Part shown: in pieces, positions 35,301-48,270 of the stretch | How positions within the stretch are numbered: the stretch's first letter is position 1 | How the letters are laid out: the number at the start of each line of letters is the position of its first letter | DNA from: Balanoglossus misakiensis | Lineage: Eukaryota; Hemichordata | Assembly (NCBI GenBank): GCA_040954595.2 | Contig: CM082592.2 | Coordinates: forward strand, 9,300,001 to 9,364,000 | Length of the DNA: 64,000 bases | Direction: 5' to 3' | Position numbers and translations under genes: made by a program | The notes under the pieces: model-generated | What the model was told of the DNA's origin: nothing | Databases searched by the model: none | What the model saw: only the letters and a program-made list of their open reading frames with translations

Positions 35301-38300
35301 AAGTCGAAAAATCCTCGATTTTTGAACATTTTCCTGAGCTATAACCCATGGTTTTTTTCAAAAAATGACCAAATTTTGAAAATTCGCAAAGTCGAAAAAT
35401 CCTCGATTTTTGAACATTTTCCTGAGCTATAACCCATGGTTTTTTCAAAAAAATGACCAAATTTTGAAAATTCGCAAAGTCGAAAAATCCTCGATTTTTG
35501 AACATTTTCCTGAGCTATAACCCATGGTTTTTTCAAAAAATGACCAAATTTTGAAAATTCGCAAAGTCGAAAAATCCTCGATTTTTGAACATTTTCCTGA
35601 GCTATAACCCATGGTTTTTTCAAAAAATGACCAAATTTTGAAAATTCGCAAAGTCGAAAAATCCTCGATTTTTGAACATTTTCCTGAGCTATAACCCATG
35701 GTTTTTTCAAAAAATGACCAAATTTTGAAAATTCGCAAAGTCGAAAAATCCTCGATTTTTGAACATTTTCCTGAGCTATAACCCATGGTTTTTTCAAAAA
35801 ATGACCAAATTTTGAAAATTCGCAAAGTCGAAAAATCCTCGATTTTTGAACATTTTCCTGAGCTATAACCCATGGTTTTTTCAAAAAATGACCAAATTTT
35901 GAAATTCACAAAGTCGAAAAATCCTCGATTTTTGAACATTTTCCTGAGCTATAACCCATGGTTTTTTCAAAAAATGACCAAATTTTGAAAATTCGCAAAG
36001 TCGAAAAATCCTCGATTTTTGAACATTTTCCTGAGCTATAACCCATGGTTTTTTTCAAAAAATGACCAAATTTTGAAAATTCGCAAAGTCGAAAAATCCT
36101 CGATTTTTGAACATTTTCCTGAGCTATAACCCATGGTTTTTTTCAAAAAATGACCAAATTTTGAAAATTCGCAAAGTCGAAAAATCCTCGATTTTTGAAC
36201 ATTTTCCTGAGCTATAACCCATGGTTTTTTCAAAAAATGACCAAATTTTGAAAATTCGCAAAGTCGAAAAATCCTCGATTTTTGAACATTTTCCTGAGCT
36301 ATAACCCATGGTTTTTTCAAAAAATGACCAAATTTTGAAAATTCGCAAAGTCGAAAAATCCTCGATTTTTGAACATTTTCCTGAGCTATAACCCATGGTT
36401 TTTTTCAAAAAATGACCAAATTTTGAAAATTCGCAAAGTCGAAAAATCCTCGATTTTTGAACATTTTCCTGAGCTATAACCCATGGTTTTTTTCAAAAAA
36501 TGACCAAATTTTGAAAATTCGCAAAGTCGAAAAATCCTCGATTTTTGAACATTTTCCTGAGCTATAACCCATGGTTTTTTCAAAAAATGACCAAATTTGA
36601 AAATTCGCAAAGTCGAAAAATCCTCGATTTTTGAACATTTTCCTGAGCTATAACCCATGGTTTTTTCAAAAAATGACCAAATTTTGAAAATTCGCAAAGT
36701 CGAAAAATCCTCGATTTTTGAACATTTTCCTGAGCTATAACCCATGGTTTTTTCAAAAAATGACCAAATTTTGAAAATTCGCAAAGTCGAAAAATCCTCG
36801 ATTTTTGAACATTTTCCTGAGCTATAACCCATGGTTTTTTCAAAAAATGACCAAATTTTGAAAATTCGCAAAGTCGAAAAATCCTCGATTTTTGAACATT
36901 TTCCTGAGCTATAACCCATGGTTTTTTCAAAAAATGACCAAATTTTGAAAATTCGCAAAGTCGAAAAATCCTCGATTTTTGAACATTTTCCTGAGCTATA
37001 ACCCATGGTTTTTTCAAAAAATGACCAAATTTTGAAAATTCGCAAAGTCGAAAAATCCTCGATTTTTGAACATTTTCCTGAGCTATAACCCATGGTTTTT
37101 TCAAAAAATGACCAAATTTTGAAAATTCGCAAAGTCGAAAAATCCTCGATTTTTGAACATTTTCCTGAGCTATAACCCATGGTTTTTTCAAAAAATGACC
37201 AAATTTTGAAAATTCGCAAAGTCGAAAAATCCTCGATTTTTGAACATTTTCCTGAGCTATAACCCATGGTTTTTTCAAAAAATGACCAAATTTTGAAAAT
37301 TCGCAAAGTCGAAAAATCCTCGATTTTTGAACATTTTCCTGAGCTATAACCCATGGTTTTTTCAAAAAATGACCAAATTTTGAAAATTCGCAAAGTCGAA
37401 AAATCCTCGATTTTTGAACATTTTCCTGAGCTATAACCCATGGTTTTTTCAAAAAATGACCAAATTTTGAAAATTCGCAAAGTCGAAAAATCCTCGATTT
37501 TTGAACATTTTCCGGAGCTATAACCCATGGTTTTTTAAAAAAAAGACCAAATTTTGAAAATTCGCAAAGTCGAAAAATCCTCGATTTTTGAACATTTTCC
37601 TGAGCTATAACCCATGGTTTTTCAAAAAATGACCAAATTTTGAAAATTCGCAAAGTCGAAAAATCCTCGATTTTTGAACATTTTCCTGAGCTATAACCCA
37701 TGGTTTTTTCAAAAAATGACCAAATTTTGAAAATTCGCAAAGTCGAAAAATCCTCGATTTTTGAACATTTTCCTGAGCTATAACCCATGGTTTTTTCAAA
37801 AAATGACCAAATTTTGAAAATTCGCAAAGTCGAAAAATCCTCGATTTTTGAACATTTTCCTGAGCTATAACCCATGGTTTTTTCAAAAAATGACCAAATT
37901 TTGAAAATTCGCAAAGTCGAAAAATCCTCGATTTTGAACATTTTCCTGAGCTATAACCCATGGTTTTTTCAAAAAATGACCAAATTTTGAAAATTTGCAA
38001 AGTCGAAAAATCCTCGATTTTTGAACATTTTCCTGAGCTATAACCCATGGTTTTTTCAAAAAATGACCAAATTTTGAAAATTCGCAAAGTCGAAAAATCC
38101 TCGATTTTTGAACATTTTCCTGAGCTATAACCCATGGTTTTTTCAAAAAATGACCAAATTTTGAAAATTCGCAAAGTCGAAAAATCCTCGATTTTTGAAC
38201 ATTTTCCTGAGCTATAACCCATTTATTTCAAAAAATGACCAAATTTTGAAAATTCGCAAAGTCGAAAAATCCTCGATTTTTGAACATTTTCCTGAGCTAT

Positions 38301-41300
38301 AACCCATTGGGTTTTTTCAAAAAATGACCAAATTTTGAAAATTCGCAAAGTCGAAAAATCCTCGATTTTTGAACATTTTCCTGAGCTATAACCCATTGTT
38401 TTTTCAAAAAATGACCAAATTTTGAAAATTCGCAAAGTCGAAAAATCCTCGATTTTTGAACATTTTCCTGAGCTATAACCCATTGTTTTTTCAAAAAATG
38501 ACCAAATTTTGAAAATTCGCAAAGTCGAAAAATCCTCGATTTTTGAACATTTTCCTGAGCTATAACCCATGGTTTTTTTCAAAAAATGACCAAATTTTGA
38601 AAATTCGCAAAGTCGAAAAATCCTCGATTTTTGAACATTTTCCTGAGCTATAACCCATGGTTTTTTCAAAAAATGACCAAATTTTGAAAATTCGCAAAGT
38701 CGAAAAATACTCGATTTTTGAACATTTTCCTGAGCTATAACCCATGGTTTTTTTCAAAAAATGACCAAATTTTGAAAATTCGCAAAGTCGAAAAATACTC
38801 GATTTTTGAACATTTTCCTGAGCTATAACCCATGGTTATTTCAAAAAATGACCAAATTTTGAAAATTCGCAAAGTTGAAAAATCCTCGATTTTTGAACAT
38901 TTTCCTGAGCTATAACCCATGGTTTTTTCAAAAAATGACCAAATTTTGAAAATTCGCAAAGTCGAAAAATCCTCGATTTTTGAACATTTTCCTGAGCTAT
39001 AACCCATTGTTTTTTCAAAAAATGACCAAATTTTGAAAATTCGCAAAGTCGAAAAATCCTCGATTTTTGAACATTTTCCTGAGCTATAACCCATGGTTTT
39101 TTCAATAAATGACCAAATTTTGAAAATTCGCAAAGTCGAAAAATCCTCGATTTTTGAACATTTTCCTGAGCTATAACCCATGGTTTTTTCAAAAAATGAC
39201 CAAATTTTGAAAATTCGCAAAGTCGAAAAATCCTCGATTTTTGAACATTTTCCTGAGCTATAACCCATGGTTTTTTCAAAAAATGACAAAATTTTGAAAA
39301 TTCGCAAAGTCGAAAAATCCTCGATTTTTGAACATTTTCCTGAGCTATAACCCATGGTTTTTTCAAAAAATGACCAAATTTTGAAAATTCGCAAAGTCGA
39401 AAAATCCTCGATTTTTGAACATTTTCCTGAGCTATAACCCATGGTTTTTTCAAAAAATGACCAAATTTTGAAAATTCGCAAAGTCGAAAAATCCTCGATT
39501 TTTGAACATTTTCCTGAGCTATAACCCATGGTTTTTTCAAAAAATGACCAAATTTTGAAAATTCGCAAAGTCGAAAATCCTCTATTTTTGAACATTTTCC
39601 TGAGCTATAACCCATGGTTTTTCAAAAAATGACCAAATTTTGAAAATTCGCAAAGTCGAAAAATCGTCGATTTTTGAACATTTTCCTGAGCTATAACCCA
39701 TGGTTTTTCAAAAAATGACCAAATTTTGAAAATTCGCAAAGTCGAAAAATCCTCGATTTTTGAACATTTTCCTGAGCTATAACCCATGGTTTTTTCAAAA
39801 AATGACCAAATTTTGAAAATTCGCAAAGTCGAAAAATCCTCGATTTTTGAACATTTTCCTGAGCTATAACCCATGGTTTTTTCAAAAAATGACCAAATTT
39901 TGAAAATTCGCAAAGTCGAAAAATCCTCGATTTTTGAACATTTTCCTGAGCTATAACCCATGGTTTTTTCAAAAAATGACCAAATTTTGAAAATTCGCAA
40001 AGTCGAAAAATCCTCGATTTTTGAACATTTTCCTGAGCTATAACCCATGGTTTTTTCAAAAAAATGACCAAATTTTGAAAATTCGCAAAGTCGAAAAATC
40101 CTCGATTTTTGAACATTTTCCTGAGCTATAACCCATGGTTTTTTCAAAAAATGACCAAATTTTGAAAATTCGCAAAGTCGAAAAATCCTCGATTTTTGAA
40201 CATTTTCCTGAGCTATAACCCATGGTTTTTTCAAAAAATGACCAAATTTTGAAAATTCGCAAAGTCGAAAAATCCTCGATTTTTGAACATTTTCCTGAGC
40301 TATAACCCATGGTTTTTTCAAAAAATGACCAAATTTTGAAAATTCGCAAAGTCGAAAAATCCTCGATTTTTGAACATTTTCCTGAGCTATAACCCCATGG
40401 TTTTTTCAAAAAATGACCAAATTTTGAAAATTCGCAAAGTCGAAAAATCCTCTATTTTTGAACATTTTCCTGAGCTATAACCATGGTTTTTTCAAAAAAT
40501 GACCAAATTTTGAAAATTCGCAAAGTCGAAAAATCCTCGATTTTTTGAACATTTTCCTGAGCTATAACCCATGGTTTTTTCAAAAAATGACCAAATTTTG
40601 AAAATTCGCAAAGTCGAAAAATCCTCGATTTTTGAACATTTTCCTGAGCTATAACCCATGGTTTTTTCAAAAAATGACCAAATTTTTGAAAATTCGCAAA
40701 GTCGAAAAATCCTCGATTTTTGAACATTTTCCTGAGCTATAACCCATGGTTTTTTCAAAAAATGACCAAATTTTGAAAATTCGCAAAGTCGAAAAATCCT
40801 CGATTTTTGAACATTTTCCTGAGCTATAACCCATGGTTTTTTCAAAAAATGACCAAATTTGAAAATTCGCAAAGTCGAAAAATCCTCGATTTTGAACATT
40901 TTCCTGAGCTATAACCCATGGTTTTTTTCAAAAAATGACCAAATTTTGAAAATTCGCAAAGTCGAAAAATCCTCGATTTTTGAACATTTTCCTGAGCTAT
41001 AACCCATGGTTTTTTTCAAAAAATGACCAAATTTTGAAAATTCGCAAAGTCGAAAAATCCTCGATTTTTGAACATTTTCCTGAGCTATAACCCATGGTTT
41101 TTTCAAAAAATGACCAAATTTTGAAAATTCGCAAAGTCGAAAAATCCTCGATTTTTGAACATTTTCCTGAGCTATAACCCATGGTTTTTTCAAAAAATGA
41201 CCAAATTTTGAAAATTCGCAAAGTCGAAAAATCCTCGATTTTTGAACATTTTCCTGAGCTATAACCCATGGTTTTTTCAAAAAATGACCAAATTTTGAAA

Positions 41301-42508
41301 ATTCGCAAAGTCGAAAAATCCTCGATTTTTGAACATTTTCCTGAGCTATAACCCATGGTTTTTTCAAAAAATGACCAAATTTTGAAAATTCGCAAAGTCG
41401 AAAAATCCTCGATTTTTGAACATTTTCCTGAGCTATAACCCATGGTTTTTTCAAAAAATGACCAAATTTTGAAATTCGCAAAGTCGAAAAATCCTCTATT
41501 TTTGAACATTTTCCTGAGCTATAACCCATGGTTTTTCAAAAAATGACCAAATTTTGAAAATTCGCAAAGTCGAAAAAATCCTCGATTTTTGAACATTTTC
41601 CTGAGCTATAACCCATGGTTTTTTCAAAAAATGACCAAATTTTGAAAATTCGCAAAGTCGAAAAATCCTCTATTTTTGAACATTTTCCTGAGCTATAACC
41701 CATGGTTTTTTCAAAAAATGACCAAATTTTGAAAATTCGCAAAGTCGAAAAATCCTCGATTTTTGAACATTTTCCTGAGCTATAACCCATGGTTTTTTCA
41801 AAAAATGACCAAATTTTGAAAATTCGCAAAGTCGAAAAATCCTCGATTTTTGAACATTTTCCTGAGCTATAACCCATGGTTTTTTCAAAAAATGACCAAA
41901 TTTTGAAAATTCGCAAAGTCGAAAAATCCTCGATTTTTGAACATTTTCCTGAGCTATAACCCATGGTTTTTTCAAAAAATGACCAAATTTTGAAAATTCG
42001 CAAAGTCGAAAAATCCTCTATTTTTGAACATTTTCCTGAGCTATAACCCATGGTTTTTTCAAAAAATGACCAAATTTTGAAAATTCGCAAAGTCGAAAAA
42101 TCCTCGATTTTTGAACATTTTCCTGAGCTATAACCCATGGTTTTTTCAAAAAATGACCAAATTTTGAAAATTCGCAAAGTCGAAAAATCCTCTATTTTTG
42201 AACATTTTCCTGAGCTATAACCCATGGTTTTTTCAAAAAATGACCAAATTTTGAAAATTCGCAAAGTCGAAAAATCCTCGATTTTTGAACATTTTCCTGA
42301 GCTATAACCCATGGTTTTTTCAAAAAATGACCAAATTTTGAAAATTCGCAAAGTCGAAAAATCCTCGATTTTTGAACATTTTCCTGAGCTATAACCCATG
42401 GTTTTTTCAAAAAATGACCAAATTTTGAAAATTCGCAAAGTCGAAAAATCCTCGATTTTTGAACATTTTCCTGAGCTATAACCCATGGTTTTTTCAAAAA
42501 ATGACCAA
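26376..42508 (-). repeat. Satellite array, left arm (87-bp monomer, about 185 copies)
   Basis: Head-to-tail 87-bp monomers in minus orientation. Each has ATGGGTTATAGCTCAGG near one end, a central AAAAATCGAGGATTTTT dyad and a CCATGG site. Most copies are identical. Private variants of this arm are an extra T in the T-tract before TCAAAAAA, an extra C (AACCCCATGG) and CTCTATTTTTG. The boundary with unique DNA at 26376 is abrupt, apart from a short look-alike (GGTTTTTTCGAAAGGAATGG) just outside. Confidence 0.98.
28893..37580 (-). repeat. Higher-order repeat in the left arm, offset 4882 bp (56 monomers)
   Basis: Marker variants recur at a constant offset of about 4882. AACCCCATGG occurs at 28893 and 33776. 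Extra-T monomers occur at 29945, 30470, 31168, 31256, 31518 and 31606, and again at 34828, 35352, 36050, 36138, 36400 and 36488. CCGGAGCT followed by a run of A and AGACC occurs at 32633 and 37512. A TTCACAAAG variant occurs near 31026 and 35906. So at least 3.8 kb of array was copied as a block. Confidence 0.9.
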
Positions 42509-42515
42509 GCTCAGG
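42470..42515. repeat. Inversion centre of the satellite
   Basis: CCTGAGC at 42470-42476 faces GCTCAGG at 42509-42515 with a 32-base spacer that is part of one monomer (TATAACCCATGG onward). Outside these points the two arms are reverse complements. The first five monomers on the right are 88 bp long because of GCGAAATTTTC instead of GCGAATTTTC. Confidence 0.97.
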
Positions 42516-43799
42516 AAAATGTTCAAAAATCGAGGATTTTTCGACTTTGCGAAATTTTCAAAATTTGGTCATTTTTTGAAAAAACCATGGGTTATAGCTC
42601 AGGAAAATGTTCAAAAATCGAGGATTTTTCGACTTTGCGAAATTTTCAAAATTTGGTCATTTTTTGAAAAAACCATGGGTTATAGCTCAGGAAAATGTTC
42701 AAAAATCGAGGATTTTTCGACTTTGCGAAATTGTCAAAATTTGGTCATTTTTTGAAAAAACCATGGGTTATAGCTCAGGAAAATGTTCAAAAATCGAAGA
42801 TTTTTCGACTTTGCGAAATTTTCAGAATTTGGTCATTTTTTGAAAAAACCATGGGTTATAGCTCAGGAAAATGTTCAAAAATCGAGGATTTTTCGACTTT
42901 GCGAAATTTTCAAAATTTGGTCATTTTTTGAAAAAACCATGGGTTATAGCTCAGGAAAATGTTCAAAAATCGAGGATTTTTCGACTTTGCGAATTTTCAA
43001 AATTTGGTCATTTTTCAAAAAACCATGGGTTATAGCTCAGGAAAATGTTCAAAAATCGAGGATTTTTCGACTTTGCGAATTTTCAAAATTTGGTCATTTT
43101 TTGAAAAAACCATGGGTTATAGCTCAGGAAAATGTTCAAAAATCGAGGATTTTTCGACTTTGCGAATTTTCAAAATTTGGTCATTTTTTGAAAAAACCAT
43201 GGGTTATAGCTCAGGAAAATGTTCAAAAATCGAGGATTTTTCGACTTTGCGAATTTTCAAAATTTGGTCATTTTTTGAAAAAACCATGGGTTATAGCTCA
43301 GGAAAATGTTCAAAAATCGAGGATTTTTCGACTTTGCGAATTTTCAAAATTTGGTCATTTTTTGAAAAAACCATGGGTTATAGCTCAGGAAAATGTTCAA
43401 AAATCGAGGATTTTTCGACTTTGCGAATTTTCAAAATTTGGTCATTTTTTGAAAAAACCATGGGTTATAGCTCAGGAAAATGTTCAAAAATCGAGGATTT
43501 TTCGACTTTGCGAATTTTCAAAATTTGGTCATTTTTTGAAAAAACCATGGGTTATAGCTCAGGAAAATGTTCAAAAATCGAGGATTTTTCGACTTTGCGA
43601 ATTTTCAAAATTTGGTCATTTTTTGAAAAAACCATGGGTTATAGCTCAGGAAAATGTTCAAAAATCGAGGATTTTTCGACTTTGCGAATTTTCAAAATTT
43701 GGTCATTTTTTGAAAAAACCATGGGTTATAGCTCAGGAAAATGTTCAAAAATCGAGGATTTTTCGACTTTGCGAATTTTCAAAATTTGGTCATTTTTTG

Positions 43800-46700
43800 T
43801 AAAAACCATGGGTTATAGCTCAGGAAAATGTTCAAAAATCGAGGATTTTTCGACTTTGCGAATTTTCAAAATTTGGTCATTTTTTGAAAAAACCATGGGT
43901 TATAGCTCAGGAAAATGTTCAAAAATCGAGGATTTTTCGACTTTGCGAATTTTTCAAAATTTGGTCATTTTTTGAAAAAACCATGGGTTATAGCTCAGGA
44001 AAATGTTCAAAAATCGAGGATTTTTCGACTTTGCGAATTTTCAAAATTTGGTCATTTTTTGAAAAAACCATGGGTTATAGCTCAGGAAAATGTTCAAAAA
44101 TCGAGGATTTTTCGACTTTGCGAATTTTCAAAATTGGTCATTTTTTGAAAAAACCATGGGTTATAGCTCAGGAAAATGTTCAAAAATCGAGGATTTTTCG
44201 ACTTTGCGAATTTTCAAAATTTGGTCATTTTTTGAAAAAACCATGGGGTATAGCTCAGGAAAATGTTCAAAAATCGAGGATTTTTCGACTTTGCGAATTT
44301 TCAAAATTTGGTCATTTTTTGAAAAAACCATGGGTTATAGCTCAGGAAAATGTTCAAAAATCGAGGATTTTTCGACTTTGCGAATTTTCAAAATTTAGTC
44401 ATTTTTTGAAAAAACCATGGGTTATAGCTCAGGAAAATGTTCAAAAATCGAGGATTTTTCGACTTTGCGAATTTTCAAAATTTGGTCATTTTTTGAAAAA
44501 ACCATGGGTTATAGCTCAGGAAAATGTTCAAAAATCGAGGATTTTTCGACTTTGCGAATTTTCAAAATTTGGTCATTTTTGAAAAAACCATGGGTTATAG
44601 CTCAGGAAAATGTTCAAAAATCGAGGATTTTTCGACTTTGCGAATTTTCAAAATTTGGTCATTTTTTGAAAAAACCATGGGTTATAGCTCAGGAAAATGT
44701 TCAAAAATCGAGGATTTTTCGACTTTGCGAATTTTCAAAATTTGGTCATTTTTTGAAAAAACCATGGGTTATAGCTCAGGAAAATGTTCAAAAATCGAGG
44801 ATTTTTCGACTTTTCGAATTTTCAAAATTTGGTCATTTTTTGAAAAAACCATGGGTTATAGCTCAGGAAAATGTTCAAAAATCGAGGATTTTTCGACTTT
44901 GCGAATTTTCAAAATTTAGTCATTTTTTGAAAAAACCATGGGTTATAGCTCAGGAAAATGTTCAAAAATCGAGGATTTTTCGACTTTGCGAATTTTCAAA
45001 ATTTGGTCATTTTTTGAAAAAACCATGGGTTATAGCTCAGGAAAATGTTCAAAAATCGAGGATTTTTCGACTTTGCGAATTTTCAAAATTTGGTCATTTT
45101 TTGAAAAAACCATGGGTTATAGCTCAGGAAAATGTTCAAAAATCGAGGATTTTTCGACTTTGCGAATTTTCAAAATTTGGTCATTTTTTGAAAAAACCAT
45201 GGGTTATAGCTCAGGAAAATGTTCAAAAATCGAGGATTTTTCGACTTTGCGAATTTTCAAAATTTGGTCATTTTTTGAAAAAACCATGGGTTATAGCTCA
45301 GGAAAATGTTCAAAAATCGAGGATTTTTCGACTTTGCGAATTTTCAAAATTTGGTCATTTTTTGAAAAAACCATGGGTTATAGCTCAGGAAAATGTTCAA
45401 AAATCGAGGATTTTTCGACTTTGCGAATTTTCAAAATTTGGTCATTTTTTGTAAAAACCATGGGTTATAGCTCAGGAAAATGTTCAAAAATCGAGGATTT
45501 TTCGACTTTGCGAATTTTCAAAATTTGGTCATTTTTTGAAAAAACCATGGGTTATAGCTCAGGAAAATGTTCAAAAATCGAGGATTTTTCGACTTTGCGA
45601 ATTTTCAAAATTTGGTCATTTTTTGAAAAAACCATGGGTTATAGCTCAGGAAAATGTTCAAAAATCGAGGATTTTTCGACTTTGCGAATTTTCAAAATTT
45701 GGTCATTTTTTGAAAAAACCATGGGTTATAGCTCAGGAAAATGTTCAAAAATCGAGGATTTTTCGACTTTGCGAATTTTCAAAATTGGTCATTTTTTGAA
45801 AAAACCATGGGTTATAGCTCAGGAAAATGTTCAAAAATCGAGGATTTTTCGACTTTGCGAATTTTCAAAATTTGGTCATTTTTTGAAAAAACCATGGGGT
45901 ATAGCTCAGGAAAATGTTCAAAAATCGAGGATTTTTCGACTTTGCGAATTTTCAAAATTTGGTCATTTTTTGAAAAAACCATGGGTTATAGCTCAGGAAA
46001 ATGTTCAAAAATCGAGGATTTTTCGACTTTGCGAATTTTCAAAATTTAGTCATTTTTTGAAAAAACCATGGGTTATAGCTCAGGAAAATGTTCAAAAATC
46101 GAGGATTTTTCGACTTTGCGAATTTTCAAAATTTGGTCATTTTTTGAAAAAACCATGGGTTATAGCTCAGGAAAATGTTCAAAAATCGAGGATTTTTCGA
46201 CTTTGCGAATTTTCAAAATTTGGTCATTTTTTGAAAAAACCATGGGTTATAGCTCAGGAAAATGTTCAAAAATCGAGGATTTTTCGACTTTGCGAATTTT
46301 CAAAATTTGGTCATTTTTTGAAAAAACCATGGGTTATAGCTCAGGAAAATGTTCAAAAATCGAGGATTTTTCGACTTTGCGAATTTTCAAAATTTGGTCA
46401 TTTTTTGAAAAAACCATGGGTTATAGCTCAGGAAAATGTTCAAAAATCGAGGATTTTTCGACTTTTCGAATTTTCAAAATTTGGTCATTTTTTGAAAAAA
46501 CCATGGGTTATAGCTCAGGAAAATGTTCAAAAATCGAGGATTTTTCGACTTTGCGAATTTTCAAAATTTAGTCATTTTTTGAAAAAACCATGGGTTATAG
46601 CTCAGGAAAATGTTCAAAAATCGAGGATTTTTCGACTTTGCGAATTTTCAAAATTTGGTCATTTTTTGAAAAAACCATGGGTTATAGCTCAGGAAAATGT

Positions 46701-48270
46701 TCAAAAATCGAGGATTTTTCGACTTTGCGAATTTTCAAAATTTGGTCATTTTTTGAAAAAACCATGGGTTATAGCTCAGGAAAATGTTCAAAAATCGAGG
46801 ATTTTTCGACTTTGCGAATTTTCAAAATTTGGTCATTTTTTGAAAAAACCATGGGTTATAGCTCAGGAAAATGTTCAAAAATCGAGGATTTTTCGACTTT
46901 GCGAATTTTCAAAATTTGGTCATTTTTTGAAAAAACCATGGGTTATAGCTCAGGAAAATGTTCAAAAATCGAGGATTTTTCGACTTTGCGAATTTTCAAA
47001 ATTTGGTCATTTTTTGAAAAAACCATGGGTTATAGCTCAGGAAAATGTTGAAAAATCGAGGATTTTTCGACTTTGCGAATTTTCAAAATTTGGTCATTTT
47101 TTGAAAAAACCATGGGTTATAGCTCAGGAAAATGTTCAAAAATCGAGGATTTTTCGACTTTGCGAATTTTCAAAATTTAGTCATTTTTTGAAAAAACCAT
47201 GGGTTATAGCTCAGGAAAATGTTCAAAAATCGAGGATTTTTCGACTTTGCGAATTTTCAAAATTTGGTCATTTTTTGAAAAAACCATGGGTTATAGCTCA
47301 GGAAAATGTTCAAAAATCGAGGATTTTTCGACTTTGCGAATTTTCAAAATTTGGTCATTTTTTGAAAAAACCATGGGTTATAGCTCAGGAAAATGTTCAA
47401 AAATCGAGGATTTTTCGACTTTGCGAATTTTCAAAATTTGGTCATTTTTTGAAAAAACCATGGGTTATAGCTCAGGAAAATGTTCAAAAATCGAGGATTT
47501 TTCGACTTTGCGAATTTTCAAAATTTGGTCATTTTTTGAAAAAACCATGGGTTATAGCTCAGGAAAATGTTCAAAAATCGAGGATTTTTCGACTTTTCGA
47601 ATTTTCAAAATTTGGTCATTTTTTGAAAAAACCATGGGTTATAGCTCAGGAAAATGTTCAAAAATCGAGGATTTTTCGACTTTGCGAATTTTCAAAATTT
47701 AGTCATTTTTTGAAAAAACCATGGGTTATAGCTCAGGAAAATGTTCAAAAATCGAGGATTTTTCGACTTTGCGAATTTTCAAAATTTGGTCATTTTTTGA
47801 AAAAACCATGGGTTATAGCTCAGGAAAATGTTCAAAAATCGAGGATTTTTCGACTTTGCGAATTTTCAAAATTTGGTCATTTTTTGAAAAAACCATGGGT
47901 TATAGCTCAGGAAAATGTTCAAAAATCGAGGATTTTTCGACTTTGCGAATTTTCAAAATTTGGTCATTTTTTGAAAAAACCATGGGTTATAGCTCAGGAA
48001 AATGTTCAAAAATCGAGGATTTTTCGACTTTGCGAATTTTCAAAATTTGGTCATTTTTTGAAAAAACCATGGGTTATAGCTCAGGAAAATGTTCAAAAAT
48101 CGAGGATTTTTCGACTTTGCGAATTTTCAAAATTTGGTCATTTTTTGAAAAAACCATGGGTTATAGCTCAGGAATATGTTGAAAAATCGAGGATTTTTCG
48201 ACTTTGCGAATTTTCAAAATTTGGTCATTTTTTGAAAAAACCATGGGTTATAGCTCAGGAAAATGTTGAA
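43800..48270 (+). repeat. Higher-order repeats in the right arm, offsets 1651 and 1131 bp
   Basis: The TTTTTTGTAAAAACC variant at 43800 and 45452, CATGGGGTAT at 44248 and 45899, and a one-base deletion (CAAAATTGGTC) near 44131 and 45782 mark a 19-monomer block. GACTTTTCGAA near 46462 and 47593, and ATGTTGAAAAATCG near 47049 and 48180, mark a 13-monomer block of 1131 bp. Confidence 0.85.
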
